Origin: Bicyclus anynana
Taxonomy: Eukaryota > Arthropoda > Insecta > Lepidoptera > Nymphalidae
Direction: 5' to 3'
DNA: 64,000 nucleotides
Assembly: GCF_947172395.1 (NCBI RefSeq)
Contig: NC_069110.1
Span: forward strand, 6,454,127 to 6,518,126
Below the pieces are notes generated by a model. That model had not been told where the DNA came from and searched no databases. It saw only the letters and a program-made list of their open reading frames with translations. Shown here piece by piece: positions 1 to 10,986 of the stretch (position 1 is its first letter; each line of letters starts with the position of its first letter). The position numbers and the translations under genes were made by a program.

Positions 1-633
1 TTTAAAGGCGACATTATAAGTACTGTCATGTACTGGTTGAATGCTCATTCTTAGAAGGGCTTATAAACCAAAACCCCTAAATATTGTAACACTTGGGAAC
101 CTCAAGTTACCGATTATTCCTGGGAAGAATCCAAAGAATCTGGTAATTTTATTAGCACCTGTAGACAGGGTTCACACACTATCTTTAATAAAGTTAAATC
201 TTAAATTGTTATATAATAACAGTGTCAAAATAATATCAACAAATATCATAAAATCTGCTGCTGCTCCAGGGACCGATCAGTCTGTTCTATTTTTGATATA
301 TCACTCCAAACGTCGGATAATATCTGTTAAAAAAGATATTTAAGACCTTCGGGCACAGATTAGACAATAACATACAAGTGATCCCATCAAGTGAAAGAAT
401 GCAAACTGGACAAGATCATCCCTCTATTTTGCCCGATCTTACTAAAACACTTCTTGGACAAAGCGGAATCCGCTAGATCCATATTCAAAAAATCTTAATA
501 TTGTTATATGGTAGATTGATAGTAATAAGAAATTTAGTTCTTGATTGTAACTCGAATAGAAATTATGATAAAAATCATAATTATAACTAACTTATGATTT
601 ATTTCCAAACTTTCTCCCTTTCGCTCTTAACAT
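1..633. other. AT-rich stretch, no gene recognised
   Basis: A 100-codon open frame at 41-343 on the plus strand has no start context, domain or coding-like composition that I can recognise. I see no repeat family here and treat it as non-coding. Confidence 0.5.
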
Positions 634-1038
634 CTACCTTTGTTTAATTATCATATATGAACAAGGATGCAAGGAAATATAATATATGATCAAACGAACT
701 TCCAAGTGAAGTTCGATCATTATTATATGAGTTGCATCCTTGGAATATATGATCACCCACCCTCCCAGAAGCTCTCCCAAATAATACAGGAAAGTTTGTA
801 CAAGTTACAATACCTTCTCTTAAATAATGAGAGATATCCAAGATGGAGGTCTGAGGTGGCATTACGAGTAATAAGAAGTACTTTTTTGACTTCCTATTTT
901 AATTTTCTTTAAAAATAGTGCGCATAGTTACCAACCAAATAAGGACACTACCTTTGTTTAATTATCATATATTCCAAGGATGCAACTCATATAATAATGA
1001 TCGAACTTCACTTGGAAGTTCGTTTGATCATATATTAT
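634..1038. repeat. 75-bp perfect inverted repeat with a flanking direct repeat
   Basis: Bases 679-753 and 964-1038 are exact reverse complements over 75 bp, separated by 210 bp. In addition, 634-658 and 948-972 are identical 25-bp direct repeats. Each arm carries its own small hairpin (GAACTTC / GAAGTTC). The lack of any mismatch suggests a recent event. No transposase or terminal target duplication was found. Confidence 0.9.
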
Positions 1039-1079
1039 GCGTCTGTCAATCAAATTGAAATTAAACCAGTCTAAAACTA

Positions 1080-1508
1080 CTGTTACACATGCTCATTTCA
1101 AGCACGAAAGCATGTTACTATTGAGCAGTTGCTACTTATTAGCATGTGTATCGCAACATTGCTAATAATGAACATGCTTATTTCGAGCTTGCTCAAGAAT
1201 CAACAGTCGTTCGATTTATGAACAAGCTACTTGCTGCGCGGGTGGAAGGGGGCTTTTAGCGCGTCTGAACAGGTTTGCTTATTGAGTATGCTAGTCGATC
1301 AACATTGCTATTCTGTATTCTCTTCACCTTCATCTCTCCCTGATTCTAATACGATAATATAGACAGAGAGCGATAGATACAAATTAGCATGTGTAACTGA
1401 AATGTTTGCTTTGAGCATGCTAATTCAGGAGCATACTTATAAATAGCATGCATATGGCTAGCTACTTAATAGCACGCTTTTAGTATTCTATTTTAGAGTG
1501 TGTAACAG
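1080..1508. mobile_element. MITE-like element with 10-bp inverted ends and TA duplication
   Basis: The element begins CTGTTACACA and ends TGTGTAACAG, a perfect 10-bp terminal inverted repeat, and is flanked by TA on both sides (1078-1079, 1509-1510). It is 429 bp with no coding capacity. The interior repeats an AGCATG/CATGCT motif many times in both orientations. The TA duplication points to Tc1/mariner-type mobilisation; the autonomous partner is unknown. Confidence 0.7.
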
Positions 1509-1669
1509 TACCTTAACGTACTATACTATAGCTGGGCATTGATTCATCAAATTTGAGCCCCGAAATGTATGAAAAATAAGAATTTGGAATCCGTGTTTAA
1601 CTTATGAATACAATTTACCGCCATAACGTGACAGCAGCGCAAGCGAGTACCTAGCATGCAGTTTGTTAT

Positions 1670-1719
1670 CGCGTAGACCATTCGTAGCACTGCTACAACA
1701 AGGGTGGGGGGTCTACGCG
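1670..1719. repeat. Nested hairpin
   Basis: CGCGTAGACC (1670-1679) pairs with GGTCTACGCG (1710-1719). Inside the 30-nt loop, GTAGCA (1684-1689) pairs with TGCTAC (1691-1696) around a single base. It sits in a small G+C-rich patch without an open reading frame. Function unknown. Confidence 0.6.
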
Positions 1720-2240
1720 TACACTATTGCTACGCGTGAGCAAGGCGCTCCTGCTGAAGACGCGGTAACTATTGTACCTACATCAAAAATATAATTGAGT
1801 ATAATTTATACAAATTACAATTTTATTAAACTCATCATAATCGTTTTATTATCTTCATCCGCGGGATTCTGAGTCGCGCGGCACTGAACAGGTACTTGAT
1901 ATTTATATTGATCCCTAATGAAATTAGGTTGGAACTGCCTACAATCCAAATATCGACAACGACACAGATTTCTGCGAGGATATAAATTTAACCTAAATAA
2001 TCATTGGGTAGCGGTAGGCCATATTTATACAACTCGCAATTTAGGCCGACTATTTCCGAAACTATTGCACAACATTAAACAATACAATTTTGTTTACAGA
2101 ATCTTTGTCATGACAAAGATTTAACTTGAATTTTTTCTCTTATTTATTCCTTTAAATTTTTAACAATGTTAATAAAATACAAAATAAAATATCAGGCACG
2201 CAGGCAGGCTATTAAAAAATCATAAAAAAGAGTTCAACCC

Positions 2241-2310
2241 TCTCGCTGCGGGATATTTGAGTGGCAACCGGTGGTCAGGGTTCCAGAGTGAGAAACCTTC
2301 TCACAATACG
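2241..2310 (+). repeat. Dispersed repeat with CGGTGGTCAGGG motif, copy 1 of 3
   Basis: The block CTCGCTGCGGGATATTTGAG followed by a GGTGGTCAGGGTTCCAGAGTG motif recurs at 4344-4374 and at about 59815-59880 with a few changes. It looks like part of an old dispersed element whose boundaries I cannot fix. The following 200 bp have no convincing gene. Confidence 0.45.
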
Positions 2311-2775
2311 CGCCGTCTCAAGAATAACTGGTTTCTGTATACTTAATACTTCAAATATAACACCTTCAGATTTCACATACTGTGAACGTAAGTCCTATTT
2401 GTTTCAAAGGGTATCAGATGACTACCTACATGTCAACACGCTCCATCACAGAGCAGCCGTTCATTGTTATAGTATCTATCCATTAGCGGTGACATTGTAG
2501 CTAATCTAGTACGATACTTTCGATATATTCAGGTATCGCTCAAGATGACGATAGACAAAGGGTGCCCTTGTAATCAATATCCCATCCATTATCCTGAAAG
2601 TTTATAAAAGGATACATTAAGGTTAAGGTGAAGTATTAGGTTTATCACTCTCACCTTTTGTTAATATTCTTTCTATTTTGCTGATGGAAATTAACCGCTT
2701 CTAAACAAAGAATGCCCTTGTCACCCTTGTTGTTTCTAGCAAGAATAAGTCTATTGTGATGAAATTTTATGAAAG

Positions 2776-3092
2776 GACTAGCGAACGCTCGCGACTTCGT
2801 CCGCGTGGAAATCAATGTAAAGTTTCAACCTCTATTTCATCATTTTGGTTAAGGTTAAATTAAAAAAAAAATTGAATTACATTAACGTGTTTTTTCATAA
2901 TTTATTATCAAATTTTTAAAATGTACTTATCTCTTTAAACTTTCAACTCCTATTCCTCTCCTACCCTACGTTTTGCTCCAGTATTTTATTTACCAATAAA
3001 CCAAAATTCATTTTGATCGGTTCAGCCGTTTAGCCGTGAAAAGGTAACAAACAGAAAGACGAACAGACTTACTTTCGCATTTATAATATTAG
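2776..3092 (+). mobile_element. Tail repeat (non-LTR-derived), near complete
   Basis: Starts CTAGCGAACGCTCGCGACTT and ends with CAGACTTACTTTCGCATTTATAATATTAG. It carries the phrase 'TTTTGATCGGTTCAGCCG' typical of these lepidopteran tails. No open frame. It is directly abutted by a SINE-A copy at 3093. Confidence 0.65.
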
Positions 3093-3423
3093 TCGTCGTC
3101 ATCAACCCATATTCGGCTCACTGCTCAGCTTGAGTCTCCTCTCAGAATGAGAGGGGTAAGGCCAATAGTCCACCACGCTGGCCCAATGCGGATTGGCAGA
3201 CTTCACACACGCAGAGAATTAAGATAATTCTCTGGTATGCAGGTTTCCTCACGATGTTATCCTTCACCGATTGAGACAAGTGATATTTAATTTCTTAAAA
3301 TGCACACAACTGAAAAGTTTTAGGTGCATGCCCCGGACCGGATTCGAACCCACACCCTCCGGAATCGGAGGCAGAGGTCATATCCACTAGGCTTCTTACG
3401 AGCCGTGATAGCCCAGTGGATAT
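3093..3423 (-). mobile_element. SINE-A copy 1, minus strand, with foldback at its head
   Basis: Read on the minus strand this is a tRNA-derived SINE: a tRNA-like head with A-box-like and B-box-like (GGTTCGAATCC) motifs, a conserved body and a (GATGAC)n-type tail. At the head, 3380-3393 and 3410-3423 form a 14-bp inverted repeat with one mismatch. A second, forward copy of the first ~23 bases therefore faces the minus-strand copy. Confidence 0.8.
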
Positions 3424-3611
3424 TATATTAGTATAAAAGTATATATTGTTCGTGAAAAGGGTTACCACGTTCATATTACGTAAAGACTTCTACTTGTTGC
3501 TTGACCGATCGCTAATTGTAAAGATTGCTTCATATCGTACATTTTCACGAAATTTTATATAAATGTTTGTCAAAATATAGCTATAGCGTTACACATGTAC
3601 GAAGTGGCGGT

Positions 3612-3789
3612 TTCTTTTTTTTATTATTCACAAATTACCCCTTGACTACAATCTCACCTGATGGTAAGTGATGATGCAGTCTAAGATGGAAGCGGGCTAA
3701 TTTGTTCGGAGAAGGATGAAAATCTACACCCCTTTTGGTTTCTACACGACATCGTACCGGAACGCTAAATCGTTTGGCGGTACGTCTTG
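3612..3789 (-). mobile_element. SINE-B fragment, 5' truncated
   Basis: Matches on the minus strand the 3' two thirds of SINE-B (see 22261-22590), including the GGTACGATGTCGTGTAGAAACC and CACTTACCATCAGGTGAGA blocks. The tRNA-like head is missing. Confidence 0.75.
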
Positions 3790-4072
3790 CTTGCTTTAGA
3801 AACATACCGGTCAGCTTGAGAATCTCCTCCTATTTGAAGTCGGTTAATAAAAAAACGGCCCCGTTTGACCTTCGCTCTAGTGTCGGTCGAGTGAACCGCC
3901 TTGTGTCGGCACTTCGCTATTTAAAATCAATGTAGTGGTGCATCCTTTATTAGCTCGGTGAGCTAACGAGGCTTTATATTGGTAAATCAATAAAAAGCAT
4001 TGCCATTTTACAATAGAGTGTCTGCGATAGCCAAACCTACCTCATTTTGTGAAGGAAGAAAGTTTTATTTAT

Positions 4073-4165
4073 TTACTAGCGAACGCCCGCGACTTCGTCC
4101 GCCATTAGACGTCTTTAATCCAGCCCAAAATCAGACCCAGCCACACTTAGAGGTAACTTCATATA
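4073..4165 (+). mobile_element. Tail repeat head fragment
   Basis: ACTAGCGAACGCCCGCGACT followed by CGTCCGC and 'TTAGACGTCTTTAATCCAGCC' resembles the element at 58194-58361. Between here and 4890 I see no gene; 4344-4374 is copy 2 of the GGTGGTCAGGG repeat. Confidence 0.5.
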
Positions 4166-4894
4166 AAAAAAAATATCTATTGCACCTACTTGTGCAAATT
4201 TAATTACATTGAATTAAAAGTCACCGAAAATACCATTCTACACACAATAAAAAAATACTAAAGCAAAACGAATATCGAATTGGGTCAAATTTGGGACGCC
4301 CGCGGTTCTAGTGTTAAATTGTGTTTTTGTGAATGATGCGAACCGGTGGTCAGGGCTCCAGAGTGAGGAACCTCTTACATAGGGGATGAAAGTGCCAACT
4401 TAGTCTACAGAACCCTACAGAGCGCGTGGCCCGACATACACATGGCCGGTTTTTTAATTTACGCCTGTAATGTCAATCAGTTTGATAGTATAACAAACAA
4501 AAATAGTCTAGCCAGCCTCACCGAACATTTCAATAGCGGGTACAGGAAATTACACCTGCCACTTTCATGTAATCCTCTGTCAGTAAATATCAGAGAATTT
4601 ATTTTAAACTAAAAAGAGGCAATTTTATACGTTGTCTGCAAATATTTAACTACGGGCTGATAAAACACGTACTGTACAACATTTGGTCAGATACATTCAT
4701 ATTGTATTTGCTTTGAACAGGTTTCAGGCTACAAAATGGAAAACATTAAATATTTGCGTATTTCACTGTTATTTGTTGTGGGGTTTCATTAAGCCCCGAA
4801 TCCTACTAATATGGATTGGAGCTGTAACGGTGTGACAACAGCGAGAGGGGCGAGATATAGTTTCACCGAATTTATTTGTTTAGCTTATAAGTAG

Positions 4895-5791
4895 ACTAGT
4901 ACACGCCTCGCGGTTTCACCCGCGTCATTCCCGTTCCGGTAAGAATATGGGGATAAAAATATCATCATCATCTCCTTACCCTTATCACACTTACGTGGGG
5001 TCGGAAAAATATGACAATCTTTTCCATTCGTCTCTATTACTCGTCAACTCATCATCCACTCCTTTTATACACATGTCCTCTTTCACACAATCCAACCATC
5101 TCTTCGTTGGCCTTCCTCTCCTCTTATGTCCTTCCACTTGCACATTCAACATTTTTCTAGTAATGTGACTTTTCTCTCTACGCATTACATGTCCATACCA
5201 AGCTAACCTACTCCTCTAATTTTTCTGTCACTGGCGCCACCTTCAGACTTCCTCTTATATACTCATTCCTTATTTTATCTATTCTTGTCACAACACACAT
5301 CCATCTCAACATACGCATTTCGTTCACATGCATTCGTTTACTATCCGTCCCTTTCACCGCCCAACATTCTGATCCATACAGCACGACAGGTCTTACAACC
5401 GTTTTGTATATTTTACCCTTAAGTCTAAGAGACATTCGCGAGTCACGGGGATAAAAATATACATATAGCATATAAAATATATAGACACAAATGACGTGGC
5501 TTTCTAGTGGTAAAAGAATTTTCAAAACTAGTTGTAAAAAAAATTATGAGAAAATAACATTTCTTCATACGATTCTTTCCAATCCATCCCATCTGTCTAT
5601 CTGTCTATTCACTGTAATCTTTGAAACTGTTTAACTATATATATTCCGATTTTCGTATATCTTACTTAGTGTAGCACTTAATCTATTAGTGCACGATCGC
5701 AGGATCCATTTAATTTATCTCCTACCAAATTTCATCCAAATTGGTTAAGTGACAAGTTAACAGATAGACTTTTTTTTTGCATTTATAATAT
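4895..5791 (+). mobile_element. Older tail repeat split by an RTE insertion
   Basis: The left part (4895-4962) holds the 'CGCGGTTTCACCCGCGT' head. The right part (5447-5791) resumes with GACGTGGCTTTCTAGTGG and ends GCATTTATAATATAAGTATA. The two parts are separated by 4963-5446, which is an RTE fragment. Confidence 0.65.
4963..5446 (-). pseudogene. RTE-type LINE reverse transcriptase, 3' fragment
   Basis: On the minus strand this encodes the C-terminal part of an RTE-clade endonuclease/reverse transcriptase polyprotein. Recognisable blocks are VVRPVVLYGSECWAVKGTDS, the MLRWMC motif, RNEYIRGSLKVAPVTEKLEE and, in another frame, KMLNVQVEGHKRRGRPTKRW. A small deletion near 5210-5220 shifts the frame between the two parts. 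The 3' end is a (GAT)n tail at 4963-4975. The fragment is 5' truncated, as is usual for LINEs. It is flanked by GGGGATAAAAATAT at 4949-4962 and 5447-5460, a 14-bp target-site duplication, so it inserted here by retrotransposition into an older tail repeat. It is not functional. Confidence 0.85.
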
Positions 5792-5866
5792 AAGTATAGA
5801 TTTTATGTATGTATGCATTTACTTATTTTATTTTATATTTATGATATCATTATTCAAAAATGTTTC

Positions 5867-6174
5867 GTCGTCATCAACCCATATTCGGCTCACTGCTGAG
5901 CTCGAGTCTCCTCTCAGAATGAGAAGGGTAAGGCCAATAGTCCACCACGCTAGCCCAATGCGGATTGGCAGACTTCACACACGCAGAGAATTAAGATATT
6001 TCTCTGGTATCCAGGTTTCCTCACGATGTTTTCCTTCACCGATTGAGACACGTGATATTTAATTTCTTAAAATGCACACAACTGAATAGTTGGAGGTGCA
6101 TGCCCCGGACCGGGTGTTCGACCCACACCCTCCGGAATTGGAGGCGGAGGTCATATCCACTGGGCTATCACGGC
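5867..6174 (-). mobile_element. SINE-A copy 2, near full length
   Basis: Minus-strand copy from tail (CATCAACCCATATTCGGCTC) to head (CTGGGCTATCACGGC). The B-box region is altered by a short insertion (CCGGGTGTTCGACCC), which would be expected to weaken internal promoter function. Confidence 0.8.
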
Positions 6175-6239
6175 AAAAATGTTTAACGCGAGCAAATTGG
6201 CTGGCGTACCGCGTCCGCTGGAATCTTTATAAAATTTAC

Positions 6240-7250
6240 GTAATAGAATCATTTTCTCTCCAATTCAGGTGATTTGAACCGTTTATTTATTTATTTTTAT
6301 TTAATAATTTATTTCCAAGGAAATAGGTAGCAGATTTTATCGAAATCTTCTATATTGTACGAACAACGGATGACGACTTTCATCATTTTTAAATAGTACT
6401 TTAAAGGATTTTTTAACCAAAAACCCCGATTTGACAAAAAAATGAAAATTTTAAAAACCCCCGAATGTCATGAAATTATTTATTACAAGTCATCAATATT
6501 CTCTTTCATTTGAGACTCCCACCATTTGAGAGACCCACTCGAGTAAATTTTGCAGACATTCGGTTATTCTTCGTCACTTTCACCCCCACAACTTTTAAAC
6601 GGCTGAACTGATTTTCATCAAACATATCTAAGAACACCCGCACGTAAGTCTCTTTTAATACAAAAAAAAATTAAATTGAAATCGCTTCATCTATTCGGGA
6701 GCTATGTTGCCACATACAGGCTGACAGACAGACAGAAAGACACGTCAAACTTATAACACCCCCCTTTTTGCGTCAGGGTTGAAAAGGGGTGTTTTAACTA
6801 TAACTGCTATGTATATCGTGTCTGTTTAGAAGACCCTTTATTTCGGGGACGCGTAGAGATATCAAGTTAAAATTTAATCCAGGACTCAGGTCTAGAGCCT
6901 TATTATGTTCTGAAAACATCAAACTTATTAAGTTTACAAATTAAAAGATACGGCCATTTACTCAACAATAGAATCATATTCTGACGAATTCACGTGAATT
7001 GATCCGTTCATTTATTTAATTTTTATGAATAATTTATTTCCTAGGAAAGGTAAGAGATTTTATTGAAAACTTTTTTATTGTTCGGACAATGGTGAAGACC
7101 TTTATTCTTAAACAAACGTACTCGTATCAACGACTTTTTAACCCAAAAGCCCGATGTCGACCCAACAATGGTGTGTTATAACTATGACTGCGATGTGTGT
7201 TTGGCTGTGGTATCGTATCACTTAACCAATGATGCAATATTATAGTGGAA
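6240..7250. repeat. Degenerate direct duplication around a LINE-like tail
   Basis: About 190 bp at 6240-6440 and 6960-7170 align in the same order: AATAGAATCAT, a GTTTATTTATTTA-like run, AATAATTTATTTCC, AGATTTTAT, and GACTTT...TTTTTAACC. The stretch between (6590-6800) has the 'AACGGCTGAACTGATTTTCAT' and 'GACAGACAGACAG' phrases of a LINE-like tail. No coding frame. Confidence 0.55.
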
Positions 7251-7366
7251 AGTTGGTTTTTTCAGCATTGGTTCTTATGATTTATCATTTATCAAAATGG
7301 GTTCAAAATATTGAAATTGGAGAAGCACATTCGAATAATTTCAAATATACCGCAGTGGTATATTAA

Positions 7367-8130
7367 ATAAAACGGGCAAGTGCGAGTTGAACTCGCGGTT
7401 CGAAGGTTCCGAGCGATGTTTTACTATCATGTTTTTTAGAATCTGGCATAAATTTCATATCACGAAGTATTTTTGGGCTAATTTTTTCAATTCTCTGCTT
7501 TTTTTTGAAGAAAAAATATTTTTTGGTATTTTCTATCTTCCCCCCAAAAGTGACATTCATATTCAAAATTTCAAGGTTTTCAAGGAAATCTTCAAGTAAA
7601 AAGCTAACTTCTGTATTTTTTTCAAAATTTTATCAGTACTTTCGGAGAAAAGGACGGAATGGTCTATTTTTTTTAATAACTTGGAAAATATTTATTTCAA
7701 AATTACAAAAAAAATATATTTGTGATCCTCTTAATAAGATATTGCATTTGATGTGTCCCATTAGAATTTTTTTTGGTGTTTTCTATCTTGCACCCCAAAA
7801 GCGACCTTCACATTCAAATATTACAAAGTTATCCGGAAATTTTTGAGTAGAAAGCTATTTTTTTTTTTTTGGAGAAAAAGGGAATCGTATATTTTGTATC
7901 ACACGATGAAGTTTGCAAAAGTTTTTTTTCAACTTTCTACCTTCCCCCATAAGTGCCCCCCATATTCAAATTAAACATATTTACGGTACATCTCTGTGTT
8001 TGAGTCACAAGAATTGATGTGTACCAAATTCCAACTTGATTGGTCTAGTATATTCGGAAAAAAAGGGAATTAAAATTAAAGTGATAAGGGTTCCGTTATT
8101 GTACTGCGTACGTCCGGAACTCTAACAAAA
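7367..8130 (+). repeat. Modular dispersed repeat E, copy 1
   Basis: Begins with the motif GGCAAGTGCGAGTTGAACTC, common in lepidopteran genomes. It then carries three diverged internal modules built on 'CCCCAAAAGTGACATTCATA', 'AAGCTAACTTCTGTATTTTT' and 'TTTCGGAGAAAAGG' (about 7540, 7790 and 7940). It ends near GTTCCGTTATTGTACTGC. Open frames here are low-complexity artefacts. Class unknown. Confidence 0.6.
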
Positions 8131-10060
8131 GATCATTTTTTGTTACTTATTAGAGCCTCCTCCTTTTTTAAAGGCGGTCATATACTAAATTACATAAAAA
8201 TCAGATAGATTTTCAAAATTTATTTTAGAAGTTTATAATTTTACAATTTTTGATTAATATCTAATAGTCTGTAGAGCCTGGGCTTCGAAACCACTATTAT
8301 GTACTATTTCATAGGTAAGGTATGTATATAATTATTTATAGAAATCAATGAAAATTCATTTATTTTTCAATTAGGCTTTCGAAACGTCAGGAATAATATT
8401 ATTAGATAATGGTAATAATAATTAGTCGAAAACTCAAAATTAAAGTAACGAGGATTCCAAATGCGCCTTGGTCCGAGAAGAGCTCACAATAAGCTCAGCC
8501 AGGTCAACTTTTTTCTTTTTTAGTTTATCACGATGTAACAAAAGGATTTAGGTAGCCAGGCATATAGTGCACTTAATTTCCAAGCTTGTTTATCGTATAA
8601 ATAATCATTAACACTATAATACGACTTTTCTATGTTTGTGTTTAATAAAAAAAATTTAAAAGACATGCCCGTGGTTCGTGTGGAAGTTTATTATAAAAAC
8701 GTATGCAATTACCCATAAAAGAATTACTAATATACCTTACTCTTAGCTATATATAAATTCATACATTATTATGTATGAATTTATAACTCCATTATTATGT
8801 CTAAAATTTGTTGTTGCGCATTTATGCTGATATGACCTTAATAGAGAGATGTGAAAACAACAAGTTGATGGCATTTTAATATGGTGATGAGGACTATATG
8901 CATAAATTAATATCAGAATAATTATTTCCAATTGACTAAGCACGTATAAAGGTGGGCAGATAGAATATGGATAACGTCATGCGTGATTTCATTCAATTTT
9001 CAGTTGGCATACTGTAAAATATATTAAGAAGGATTGCTAAAACGCAAAGAAAATACGTAATACAGTATAAGTGTACTGTATTATTTGTACCTACTGTAAA
9101 AAATATTCATCTTCAGACTCTCAGAGGACGATGACGACGAAATAATAGGTATAATCAAAAAAACTACTATAAGGGAGTCTGTATTTTTTAGCTTTGCTGC
9201 TTTTTGATGTGCTTTTTTCATTTATTTTTGTAGTGTATACCTAGATGGCATCACCAAAACAAACCTAATTATTATAAAGATGCCTAGTACTTAAAGGTCA
9301 TTAACCGTAGTATCAGCCATAAACGGGGTCCTTGTTTATGAGCAGTGTAAATAATATATATACGAATATCTTATTTTGTTACACCACCAATATATTTCTT
9401 GCTGGAAAGACAAGTATCTATTTTAAAGAACATTTTAGAAGGTATAACTTCTTATGGGAGGGTAAACCGCTTCGAAACGTAACGCGTAACGGCGCCACTT
9501 TGTCTGGTTTCCCTTTCTCACACGGTGGCAGCCTTCGCTTCTGTCGAACTTCCCGAGACGCACGCGTTTTTTTAAATTAAATATGAGATTAATTGATAAA
9601 ACAAGAAATCAGAGGTTTTACTACTTCCTTGGAGTAAGGAACTTCCTTTAATATAACTGAATAAATACTAAAATAATTGCATGAGTAATTGAAAATACTC
9701 GTCAATGAAATATCGAGGCTTCAGAAGTAGTAGGCGTGGTTACTATCGTCAAATATTCAACAGTTGTCATGATTATATTAATACAAAATTAATAAACGTG
9801 GGAAGGGTAGCCTGTGGCATCGTAACTTCGAAAAGGTTGAAATCCATTAAAAATATATATTTTCCCTTTTATTTTTCATCCGCTTCCCCTAACTGGATTT
9901 GCCAAAATTAGCTTTATAAAGAAAGTGGGTGCCCAGTGATAGCTTTTCGCTATCACTTATTTTTTCCGATTTCCCTGTTTTAACTACCTACACATTTTAA
10001 TATATATACCTATTTATCAATGAAAGTAATTTTATTTTTTCAGTAATAAATGAGATTTTC
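8131..10060. other. No gene recognised; one G+C-rich patch
   Basis: Mostly AT-rich sequence. At 9437-9572 there is a markedly G+C-rich patch with several ACGCG-type words and a pyrimidine-rich stretch. The 82-codon frame over it has no domain I know. It may be part of an unlisted dispersed element. Confidence 0.4.
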
Positions 10061-10141
10061 TGATATGTGGCTTTGTCTGTGTGTGGTTTGAGAGTAAAAT
10101 GTATTAAAAAAATATTCAACCGAGTTCGTAAATCACAAAGA

Positions 10142-10279
10142 CTAAAAAGCGAAAAATACAGACTTTCCATGTGCTATCTACCGATCGGTTTGAGGGTTCT
10201 GCCATGTTTCTTTTTTGGACTGCCTTTGATATTCGCAATCGATCAGTTGATAGTTACGATGTTACTTTTCGCTTTTTAG
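10142..10279. mobile_element. 138-bp MITE with 14-bp inverted ends
   Basis: CTAAAAAGCGAAAA (10142-10155) is the exact reverse complement of 10266-10279. The interior has an ATCTACCGATCGGTTTG block that I recognise from short lepidopteran foldback elements. A 70-codon open frame running through it is fortuitous. Confidence 0.6.
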
Positions 10280-10945
10280 TGTCATACATACACGGACATG
10301 TTTGTATTTTGTGAAGTTTGTTGAATTAAAAAAAGAAGAGCCCGTTTAAAAAGTCAATACACCAGTATTGTCTATTTTAATTTAGTTTCTATACTAGTGG
10401 CCGTAAATAGCACTGAAAATTTCAAGAGGAAAGCAAAAGTAGTATGGAAATATGTGTAGGTAATAAAATTTTTACTAGAAGCAGAACATAGGCTTCTTTT
10501 ACCCGGAAAAATTACGGATTCGTAAAACACAGAACTTTACGTGGACGGACCAACAAGTTTTTTAGTTACAAAAAATAAAAATTAAAAGAAAAATTCTTGT
10601 TTATTTTTAATAAATTTTATTTATTTATATTATTGACGTGACAACGTCTTAAAATTCGATGAAGCCAGATGCAAACTCGAAAAAAGGATGACGTCATGCG
10701 TCTTTACCTCGCTCTAGGGTTACCAACTTTTTTTACAAGAAAAAAAATATATTCTGGTCTATGAAGATTATAATTAAACTGTATTTTATTTAGAAAAACG
10801 AACAGTATTTTATTAGAACGAAAATTCCTTATCGCGAGTTGCGAAAGGGAGCTAGAAAAGTTGCGGAAAAAGTTAAGACTAAAAAGTTGTAATGACGCTT
10901 TTTGATGTACTTAGTGCATAGTGGTAAGCCTGGGTCCTTGTGTTC

Positions 10946-10980
10946 CAAGTCTCCCAGACACGGGTGGTCTGGGAGACTTG
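10946..10980. repeat. Perfect 14-bp hairpin
   Basis: CAAGTCTCCCAGAC (10946-10959) and GTCTGGGAGACTTG (10967-10980) are exact reverse complements around a 7-nt loop. It stands immediately left of the C-rich minisatellite. It could be a terminator-like or structured terminus of a mobile element, but no Helitron-type CTRR end follows. Confidence 0.7.
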
Positions 10981-10986
10981 TACTCT

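Noticed and set aside
10067..10279. 70-codon frame with a hydrophobic C-terminus
   Set aside because: Its second half is exactly the 138-bp foldback element, so the reading is fortuitous.
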